From assembly GCA_902728285.1 (NCBI GenBank), contig CACVBU010001169.1, forward strand, positions 289,952-353,951: DNA of 64,000 bases, written 5' to 3'. The translations under genes and the position numbers were made by a program. Shown here piece by piece: positions 56,301 through 64,000 of the stretch. The notes below the pieces were generated by a model that worked only from the letters and a program-made list of their open reading frames with translations, made no database searches and had not been told where the DNA came from. Within the stretch, counting starts at the first letter, position 1; each line of letters begins with the position of its first letter. Source of the stretch: Clytia hemisphaerica. Taxonomy: Eukaryota; Cnidaria; Hydrozoa; Leptothecata; Clytiidae.

Positions 56301-58010
56301 AAGCAAAGGTGAGATCGATATTCGAATATTTCTTTATTCGTTGTATATAACATACGTAACATGCGTATAACATTGAAAACATAATTTTTTTATATGGCTG
56401 GTATAGATGTAATATATAATAAAAGTATTACAGGTCCGTGGTAAGCACGTGGGTATAATTTAAGCTTTAACATAGTTCTAGATCAATAAAATACCTTTGG
56501 ACATTAACAAATGTTTTTCAACCATTTTCTTTGTGTTTTATAGTAATTGAAGCTGACCTGTCAACACTGACCTCTGATCTGTAACCTGTGTTTTACACTA
56601 ACCGCTAAATGTTTTGAAAATCTCTAAAAGTAAAGTATTATTACTACAACTTTACTTGTTGGAGTAAGTTCGAGTAGTTTGATTCTCGAACTGTTCGACG
56701 GTTCTGGATTGATAATATCCTTACCTCATATAATATGGATGTTCTAGTTTCTTTTTGATAAAATTAAACAAATAAAATGCAGTTTAATTGAGATAAAATT
56801 TACCTCTGATCTAGTATTCAAGTGAGAGATTCGGCTTCCGTGAAAATCCTTCTTCAAAGGCTATTTAAGAGCAAAGTTTATCTAGTTATACTGAGGTGAA
56901 ATAAGGGGCTAAAGGGGTTGGTGGTCACTTTAATACTGGATAAGAGGTAGTGTATGAGTCTGGTTCTTTTGAAGCAGGATCATCAGGTCTTTCCTACAAT
57001 CACCTGCAAAAATTATGAGACAATTTTGCTCATTTGGCCCCCGCACCCTCAATCAATGTTGCCTTGGTGGGACGTAATTTTGACTACGGAAAATACTCAG
57101 ATTCAACCAACATTGCCTTAGGGGGAGGGGAACTCACCAGTCTCATGAATTTTTGCAGAAGATTGTCTGAGAAATTTGGAACCTGGACTCTCTGGTAGGG
57201 GTTGGTGGTAGGTAACTTGACCCATCTTCGGTCAGCCGCAATTATAGTTTGAAAGAAACATTTAAACCTCTGATCAGCTATGAAAAAGTGCATTGGTCTT
57301 CAATTGCGACCTTGTTTTGATGCTTTGTTGCATAAATAAGTTTTTGGGGCACGTAGTGCTTTAATATAACCACCATTGCTTATTTGAGGTGGAAATCAAG
57401 AGTCGACATGGAGATGCTATTTGAACGTACGGCCAGATTATTATGTATCTTTTCAAAACTTTCTTTGTTTTCGTTCTCTTCGACCGACATCTTTATGATT
57501 AAGGTTAGCCGGTCATTAAAGGAAAGAAGCTGGTCCAGCCCTGCAGTGGGGACATTAAAGAATACCACGCCTACCTGCCATGGTGTCTCGTAGGAGGCGA
57601 AAGAACGGGTCAAAGGAGAAGACCGACAAAATCAAAGTAAACATCATAACGAAATAGCTTGGATAGCTTTTATTTTACAAAGCTAATAAGTCATAAAGTA
57701 GATAAATACATTTGACGTATGGAAAATAAAAAATAGTATGATAAAAATAACTACCATATATTCTAGAATTCTATTTATAAGTCTACGGAATGTATATAAT
57801 TCTTAACGCGACATTTGACAAAGGCCAGTTCAAAAAGGAATGAAGGTTAAAATAACGGGGTTTATTTTTACAGGAGCTATTGTTTGTTTACTTTATCAAG
57901 ATCTTCTCCTGTGCATTGTTTTGTTTATATTGTCGTTACTTGTTTACGAAAAGATATTATATTTACTTTTCTTTTTTTTACTTTAGGAAAAAATATTTCA
58001 AAAATCTAAA
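56301..58010. other. No recognised gene; small foldback
   Basis: CAATCACCTGCAAAAATTATGAG at about 56998 is mirrored by CTCATGAATTTTTGCAGAAGATTG at about 57143-57166. A 36-codon minus frame starting ATGTCGGTCGAAGAG near 57492 has no support as a gene. The rest is AT-rich. Confidence 0.35.
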
Positions 58011-58013
58011 ACA

Positions 58014-59056
58014 ATGAATAGAAAAAGAAACCGTGTGACAATGGAAGATTCCCTCTTTATGAGATTTCTATAAGTGGAGATGAAGATGTCCGTTACAAAG
58101 ATTATGCTCAAATTTCCTACTCTACAGTCGTGCCACAGTATTCCGCCATGTTAAACCGCCAATTAAATGTGCCTTCCACCGCTGTAAACTCAACCTTGGC
58201 AGACCGCGCAAATTGAGTGAAATTAACCGGTTGCGTAACTCTATTGGGCCGTTTACATTTAGACGTTTATCTTTAGAATCTGGTATTGGCGAGGGAATCT
58301 CTATGGCAACAATCTCTAGAGTGCTATGAAAACATGGGTACCGCTACCTACACTCACATCGCAAAGGTATTATGAAGCGTTCAGAATTCCATAAGAGACT
58401 CACTTTTGCCCGGAAAGCTTTGAGGTTCCCAAAGAACTTTTGGATGAATCGTATAAATTTCTATCTTGATGGCACAGGTTTTACGCATAAGAATAACCCC
58501 CACGATGAAGCTTGATCAACAAGAACTATTGCATGGAGGATGCGCTCAGTCCTTTATGCACAACAAAGTGGAAGTGGGCTGGTACAGGTGGACGTAATTT
58601 TATGGTAGCACTCTCACCGCGTGGTGGCGTTGTTTTTTGTAAAAAGTACTACAAGCGCTGGAATGGAGACACTTCTCGGCAATGGTAAGGAAGGATTTCT
58701 CGGACGTGTTTAAAAAGACTGCACATATCAAAGGCAACATGTTTCTTCAAAATGGGTGTCCAGTGCAGAATTCCGCAAAGGCAAAAAAAGCTTTCAAAGA
58801 TGTGGATGCAGAAGTGTTCCTGATCCCTCCAAGAAGTCTCGATATCAATCCCATAGAAAATGTTTTCAACTTGGTTGCACGTCAATCATCGGAAGATGCT
58901 TTGAAAAACCGCATCACAAAGGAAAATTTTGAGAAGTTCAGTGCACGAGTCAAAAGCACAATTGAAAACTTTGATAAGCGCATGGTTGACCTTATCATTA
59001 AATTGGTGCCCAATCGCATGCTAAAGAAACGACGTGGTGGCAGACTGCGGTATTAG
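58014..59056 (+). pseudogene. Tc1/mariner-type transposase, multiply broken
   Basis: In successive frames: a basic start (MNRKRNR), a helix-turn-helix remnant with ATVFRHVKPP, LGRPRKLSEINR, FTFRRLSLESGIG and ISMATISRVL, then a KRLTFARKALRF segment and INFYLDGTGF (first catalytic Asp). The last frame, 58682-59056, has MFLQNGCPVQNSAKAKKAF, where the usual second Asp appears changed, then FLIPPRSLDINPIENVFNLV with the third catalytic position region. It ends RRGGRLRY. Several stops and shifts; inactive. Confidence 0.75.
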
Positions 59057-59377
59057 CTAAATTTATAACTTTTTTTGTTGTTTAGGTGGTCTACGGCGCT
59101 TGTGGTTCCTAACAAACATAATTAACCACAGTTAGCCAGTGCTTTTTAAAAAAAAAATTTTTTTTATTCAGAGAGCACCGGTTAACTGTGATTAAGTGTG
59201 GTTAACTGTAGGTAATTTACACTAACAACTAATAAACTTTACTCTTCATGCAGTGTGAACCCCGTAAAATACCAAATTAGCATAGGGTCTTAGGCAAGGG
59301 TCCATTTCAACAATATTTGGAATTGAAAATGGGAGACGATAAACAACCCAACGTACTTTCATCATACCATTTTCCAT
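59057..59377. repeat. Tc1 flank with a short foldback (59119-59205)
   Basis: TTAACCACAGTTAGCCAGTGC is mirrored by GAGCACCGGTTAACTGTGATTAA with an AT-rich loop. It may be part of the transposon's right end or a separate insert. Confidence 0.45.
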
Positions 59378-59737
59378 TCAAACCCCTTTTGTTTCGTTGT
59401 CCTCGTCATTGTCATCTTTCCCATAAGTTAAACGACACTGACTTGTACCAATAATTGGGACGTCCCGCGTGTCTTTCACACGTTGATTTTTAGGGACAGG
59501 AAATCTTACAGGGTGACCCTCAAGCAAAACAAGGAGATCAAGGAGATCATTGTATCTAATCATGCTCTTTGACCACCTAAAGTCATTGAAAAACATGGTT
59601 TCGCAGTGTTCGGCATCCTGTAAGGTGTCTTATCATCCGCTGGGTTCAAAAAGGTTTTAAATATGAATCTGATAGTGTCCATAAGGAAAGTCTTACCAAA
59701 GTCTTTCGGTCCAATGATCATGATATTGCGACGCTTA
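59378..59737 (-). pseudogene. SF3 helicase fragment of a Rep-like protein
   Basis: Read on the minus strand: RNIMIIGPKDFGKTF resembles a Walker A loop in which the usual small residues are altered; after a frame break, FFNDFRWSKSMIRYNDLLDL resembles the Walker B region, then LLEGHPVRFPVPKN and DVPIIGTSQCRL (sensor-like). This order fits superfamily 3 helicases of small Rep proteins. The N-terminal HUH part lies at 60200-60800 on the same strand, separated by a LINE fragment. Remnant only; origin (virus-like or transposon) undetermined. Confidence 0.55.
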
Positions 59738-60215
59738 TTTTATTTATTTCATTTATTCCAAGTTAGTTTACCATAGATAAATATCTAATTTACACCAACA
59801 AAAAAAAATTTGAAAAAATAGAGTTCAGTAAATTTTGCAAATATTACAAGTACAGAGATCTAAAAGTTTAAGCTTAAGCAAACTGGATTTAAACGTGGAA
59901 AAATCTTTGTAATTCTTAAGGTCATCCGAAAGTTTATTCCACAAGATACTAGCTCGAAATGAGAAGGAGTTAAAGCCATGGCGTACCATCAAGACTTTTT
60001 TACGGACTGAAAGAAGATTTTTGGAACGAAGGTGACGTTCGATCTTCTGGACTTACCCCTATCTTTTTCTAAAGGAACGCACATCGATTGAGCATAGCTT
60101 AAAACATCAATCCTATTGCGCTCCAAAATTTCAATGGCCGAGCAAAACCAACGCTGCTCACAACCCGGTACACATGATCCTCTTAAAATCTCCCCATTCT
60201 GGCCCGGGGTTCGGG
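59738..60215 (-). mobile_element. 5'-truncated LINE 3' end inserted in the Rep-like gene
   Basis: The minus strand reads GFNSFSFRASILWNKLSDDL and YKDFSTFKSSL before a stop, a common ending of animal LINE polyproteins. It finishes in AATAAATGAAATAAATAAAA at 59737-59760. The 5' end is cut near 60215. A frame break lies near 60000. Confidence 0.65.
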
Positions 60216-60805
60216 GCAATCAGCTGGAGCCAAAGAGTTTTCCAAATTCAAATTTCCCTCAAAGAGAGGTGAAATTTCCTGTGAACGGGCCTGGCGATCT
60301 ATCAGGAACCGCGCCAAGTCAGAGATGCTGAACGTCCTCAATATTATTTTCCGCAATATACCTACTAACTTCAAATTTATCGACTCTTGGTACTTTTGGT
60401 TGGTTCTGGGCTGCGGCTTCTGGGTTAGACTCCTGTGAACGCCGGGACTGGGACCGTGTGGTTGGTCTGCTGGATGATGGAGTGTTGTTTGTGGTTGGTT
60501 GGGCAGCTTTTGCTTCCCTTGCCGCCTTTGCATTCAAGTGTCGTTTGGCAACAGCTTTCTTTGTTTTGGGTGACCCAAGAGCGGCAAGCGGCGGATGGTT
60601 GGTGCTAAAAACTGCATCAGGGTCTTCTTTGACAGCATAGCGTTGCGCGTAGGGATACATGTTGTGCTCACCTGAAAAGTTGACCACAATGTCATGATCT
60701 TCCATCAACTTAGTTTTGATTAGATTCCAACGCATCACTGTGGCTAGTTTAAGTGCCAGGTGGTAGTGGAACCCGGAAGTTGTTGGATGAGCCTCACGAC
60801 CACAT
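60216..60805 (-). pseudogene. HUH endonuclease part of a Rep-like protein
   Basis: The minus frame 60800-60319 contains GFHYHLALKL (HYH, the metal-binding HUH motif) and, about 45 residues on, YAQRYAVKED, whose YAVK fits the nicking Tyr-x-x-Lys motif. A Ser/Arg/Gln-rich linker follows (about 60 residues), then a frame break near 60330 leading into DLARFLIDRQARSQ. The upstream first motif is not identified. HUH plus SF3 helicase is the layout of rolling-circle Rep proteins. The gene is broken by a frameshift and the LINE at 59738. Confidence 0.6.
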
Positions 60806-61174
60806 GTTGAGCTGTCGGATTGTGCCGATTGAAGATCGCTTGGTTCGTTCCATTGATTTGATCGAATTTTGAAGATACTGGTCCGTCACAAAGTATACTT
60901 TTTTAGCTGTTCCGAATAAAACTTTATTCAGAAGATAGTCAGAAACTTCACCAAATGTCTTCATAGTTTTCGGTAGCTTTTGCAGCTTAACCATTCCATC
61001 AAATATCACAGAATGCTCTGAAGGGACAGACGACACAGTGGGGATATCAGCAATCAATGAATTGAATAAGTTGGCTTTGTTGTTCTTGACACGAGTTCCG
61101 TTCGGTTCGGCAGCGAGAGAGGGACAGAGCAGAGCTCGAAATTGAGCACCACTCTCAGGTTGATACATTCTCAT
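60794..61174 (-). pseudogene. Unrecognised protein fragment adjoining the Rep-like remnant
   Basis: 127 codons from 61174, rich in Lys/Ser with VYFVTDQYLQNSIKSMERTK. It resembles uncharacterised cnidarian element-associated proteins I vaguely recall; no function known. It ends where the HUH part begins in another frame, and it begins just inside the TTAA-flanked element, so both ends look truncated. Confidence 0.4.
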
Positions 61175-61190
61175 ATCTAAAAAACTTTAA

Positions 61191-61705
61191 AGGGACCCCT
61201 CGCTTGTTTGTGATCTTTATGAAATCAAATTATATTGGTCCAAAAACCCCTAACAGCATATTCAAAGAACATAAAACTTACTGCTAGTTCCTGAAGAGAT
61301 GTCGAAAAATTCCTCTGAAAACAGTATGGCGTCTCCGTCTGACTGAAACCAACACAACCAGGGCTCATTGGGAGTTGTGAAGCCGACACCGATTCTCCAT
61401 AAACCCGCAACTCGACTCCAAGCAAAGGGTTTTTCTTAGGAGAAGAGCACGGATTCTAGACTGTTCGAACCAGAGCTTTCCTCTACACTCCTACTCTAAT
61501 TTTCTGGTGCATTTGTGTCGACAAGAGCGCGAGAAAATTCGAAGGCCTTTAGAAGCCATTTGAAATTTCTGAAAGTTGAGTGAACATCAAAATTTATAAT
61601 TTGTAATTATGGAGCGAAGAAAGAGTTTTGCGTGCTAATACTTTGGGAAGTTGCTTTTCATATGATTATGAAGTGAGTGTTATCATTTTTAAGCGAGGGG
61701 TCCCT
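61191..61705. mobile_element. 515-bp MITE with TTAA target duplications
   Basis: AGGGACCCCTCGCTT at 61191 is mirrored exactly by AAGCGAGGGGTCCCT ending at 61705, and TTAA stands outside both ends (61187-61190, 61706-61709). TTAA duplications fit piggyBac or Kolobok mobilisation. The frame inside (61225-61425) is not supported as a gene. Confidence 0.88.
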
Positions 61706-61709
61706 TTAA

Positions 61710-62125
61710 CATTACTAAGAAAATGCCGAGCCTCAGTACACAAGGCATTTTATCTCCCAAATTACAAAAAACATGTGTAAATTAGTATCCTGATTGACTT
61801 CACTCTGGTGACTAATAAAGAAAGTTGGTAGAAATTATTTCATTAACTCTACGTAATAGTAAGGCTAAAAAGTGATACCCATAACCTAGCCCAATTGGTA
61901 ACCGTGTTTTATAGACAAAACTTAATTACGAGCCAATAGGGTAGAGCACTGTTTCTCAAGATTTTCTACTTTAGTAGACATATAATGTGCCTGCTTGTGC
62001 TTCTGAGGCTCTAAATACCCTTGATTGAATATAGAGGTTTTATCTATTTGTCAAAAAAAGCAGAATACGGGTTTTTCGGGGTTTTTTTTGCCTTTTTCTG
62101 TCATTTTTTAAAATTAATATTTTAG
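61710..62125. other. No recognised feature
   Basis: AT-rich; T-runs from 62050 precede the putative acceptor at about 62125. Confidence 0.3.
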
Positions 62126-62509
62126 GTTTTTTAACCAATGAAGTAAAATTAAAAAGTATTACACCAAATTTTAAGTTAGGCTTTCCACTGAATGATTCCG
62201 AAAAAATCTCTGAAAAATCTTTTCTACTGCCTACAATATCAAATCAAAGAGGGAAACTTATTTATGGCACATCCGGTAGGTTGTATAGTCCTTATGCCCA
62301 CTTTGTATAATTTTAGGTTGTGTTTATACCACATGCCTCGTGTTTGTATTGTTTGTAATAAAAGAAGATAAATATTTAAAATCGTCATTTCAGTGATGAC
62401 AAAAGAATGCGAGTTGTGCCATAAAGTTTGGGATTATGATGGTGGATGTCAATCCATTCTGAACATGGAAAAGTTTTTGTTGCACCACAGCCTTCTCGGA
62501 GACCTACAT
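62126..62509 (+). CDS. Two putative exons of an unrecognised gene
   Basis: After TATTTTAG near 62125 a frame gives NEVKLKSITPNFKLGFPLND and SFLLPTISNQRGKLIYGTS up to a GT donor near 62277. A second exon after TTTCAG at about 62393 continues in matching phase with MTKECELCHKVWDYDGGCQS and FLLHHSLLGDLH, to GTATC near 62509. CELC...C suggests a small zinc-binding segment. No family recognised. The next exon is not resolved; 63213-63680 is a candidate. Confidence 0.35.
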
Positions 62510-63212
62510 GTATCATTTTCTACATATCAATAGGTACTATAAAGGATTGTGGACTTGAGAAGTTTTTCTTTTATCAAATATTTTATTGCGTTGTGTTGGC
62601 ACTACACGTGTAACTTATGGCATGTCCAAAAAGCCATAAGTTTGGCACAGAAAATTGGGGGCCTTAGATTTCTCATACCTTTAAAGAAGCGTATTAGAAT
62701 GTAGAATTCAAAACTGCCTCTTAAAAAAAATAAAATTTTCACCCAAAAAAGTTATTAGGCAAAAACCAAAAAATGTTGACGTCAGCAAAACTTGTTTCTT
62801 AAATAACTCCAGTTTGGCTGATGGTATAAACATGAAATTTTGACCAAATTTGCCCATCATTAATAGAATTATTTTGAAAATTTTTTTTTCGTAATTTTGC
62901 TGACGTCAGCAATTTATTGCAAAAATTCGTATTTCGCTTATTTCTACTAACGTCAGCAAAATTTGAGGGGCTGATAGTCCTTATTCCAAAATGTTGAAAA
63001 ATCAGTTAGCTCACATTGCGTTTTAGAGCAAATGCTTGCCCCTGAATATATCAAAAGACGTCAATTAAAGTTTCAGGGAAATATTCACCACAATATTCCG
63101 TTACATGGCTGGATCTACAACGCAACTTGTTTGTTCTTTTTTAATCAAATAAACTTTGTCAGTAAGTAAAATTGATTATGTTGTCAAATTTCTGTTTTTG
63201 TTATTCCTCCAG
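62510..63212. repeat. TGACGTCAGCAAAA-type repeat (62761-62965) in noncoding sequence
   Basis: TGACGTCAGCAAAA at 62777, TGACGTCAGCAATT at 62901 and AACGTCAGCAAAATTTGAG at 62949, with an intervening ATGAAATTTTGACCAAATTT word; related to 38612-38820. The remainder is AT-rich. Confidence 0.5.
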
Positions 63213-63680
63213 AAAACATGAGCATAGATTGCAATTTCAGAACAAAACATTCGGAAGAGGACGAAGAAATGGGTGGATGGGATACTAACCAAGTTCCAGT
63301 CGAACTCATTGATGTTAGAGATGAGATCCAAATACAGAACCGTCTATAACATTATGAAATGGTCATTGGACACATACACGAACGTTAAAAAGTTTCCTAA
63401 GAGCCTCAAAAATATTTCTCAGCTACTTTTATCCACGTCACCTGTATGTTCTTATATCGAGCCATCTGACGCGGTTTGCGAATTGGTATTGAAAATGCTT
63501 CAGCCTAATGTCAAATCAGACAATAAGGTTATGGAAGAGATCCAACATCACCTACCACATTTCCACCTTCTCCTATCATCATTGATGATTTGACAGACAA
63601 AGCTAAACAGCCTTTCAAAGTCGCTGAAAGAATTAACACTGAAAAGTGTACAAGCACATCAGAAATTTGTAGCAAAGATT
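63213..63680 (+). pseudogene. Decayed coding fragment, unrecognised
   Basis: After TCCTCCAG at about 63212 one frame reads NMSIDCNFRTKHSEEDEEM to a stop at 63349; an overlapping frame (63273-63593) continues as YNIMKWSLDTYTNVKKFPKS and EPSDAVCELVLKMLQPNVKS; a third ends ERINTEKCTSTSEICSKD near 63680. The residue mix looks coding, with two frame breaks. No family assigned. Confidence 0.35.
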
Positions 63681-63697
63681 GAAGTGAGTCTACATCT

Positions 63698-63725
63698 GAC
63701 CTCGCAGACCCGGTGGGATTCAATT
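63698..63725. mobile_element. Terminal fragment of the CTCACAGACCCGGTGG MITE family
   Basis: CTCGCAGACCCGGTGGGATTC matches the terminal words of the copy at 23051. Confidence 0.45.
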
Positions 63726-64000
63726 AGGAACATTTGGCGAGTTCCTGTACGCGGCCGCAATAGAAAAAATCATAACATCACTCATTAAAAAATGGCGTTT
63801 GTGTCTTTTAGCCTAGACAATGTAGCAAACATAATAAGTATAAGCACGCTGTGCTTTTAATTGGATGTGCTGAAATTCTTTCTTGCGTCGGAAAAACTTT
63901 TTGAAACATTCAGCGATGATTGAGCAAACTGTTACAATGAAAATTATCCAGCGTATTTTTCATCTTCGTACCTTGTTCATTTTCATTCTGAAATGAAAAT
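63726..64000. other. No recognised feature
   Basis: I see nothing supported in the last 275 bases. Confidence 0.3.

Noticed and set aside
57380..57613. Minus-strand short gene starting MSVEENENKESFEK
   Set aside because: Only 36 codons after the ATG, no splice continuation and no homologue recognised.
1..64000. tRNA or rRNA genes
   Set aside because: I found no complete tRNA cloverleaf or rRNA segment; the only pol III-like boxes are those of the SINE candidate at 9578.

Overview
The window looks like a piece of an AT-rich, repeat-dense animal genome. The evidence is spliceosomal introns with GT-AG borders, C2H2, PHD and BEN domains, AATAAA signals, and a mixture of LINE, Penelope-like, BEL/Pao, Harbinger, Merlin, CACTA, Tc1 and hAT-like sequences. 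The repeat mix resembles an early-branching animal, most likely a cnidarian; this taxonomic guess rests on remembered family resemblance only.

Three multi-exon genes can be assembled by eye with every splice junction in phase. (1) Minus strand 15631-8260: 16 exons, 503 codons, a BEN-domain protein. (2) Plus strand 17659-22740: 14 exons, 855 codons, a CACTA (tnp2)-type DDE transposase with an N-terminal C2H2 finger and no visible terminal repeats. (3) Minus strand 31226-26651: 9 exons, 261 codons, unrecognised, with one 66-nt exon present three times in tandem. Genes 1 and 3 are both rich in small symmetric phase 2-2 exons. Genes 1 and 2 are divergently oriented across about 2 kb.

The rest is mostly mobile DNA. 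1-3518: a decayed Harbinger element with its two genes. 3949-4672: a Merlin remnant. 4.8-9.5 kb: small inverted-repeat elements, some nested. 23-26 kb: more such elements and arrays. 32-38 kb: LINE fragments, including an endonuclease/reverse transcriptase lying inside a 4.1 kb inverted-repeat element with a 9-bp target duplication. 40-41.7 kb: a DDE + zinc finger + PHD gene. 42.7-44 kb: a GC-rich tandem repeat in which an hAT-like element occupies one copy and the other copy keeps the empty site. 44.5-45.9 kb: a TIR element. 46.2 kb: a Penelope-like fragment. 47862-55876: a complete BEL/Pao LTR retrotransposon with near-identical LTRs. 58-59 kb: a broken Tc1 transposase. 59.4-61.7 kb: remnants of a Rep-like (HUH plus SF3 helicase) gene interrupted by a LINE and, further upstream, a TTAA-type element. 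62-63.7 kb: uncertain exons.

Limits: exon calls come from reading frames and splice consensus, without transcript or database support. Single-base frame breaks occur in most element genes but in none of the three assembled multi-exon genes.
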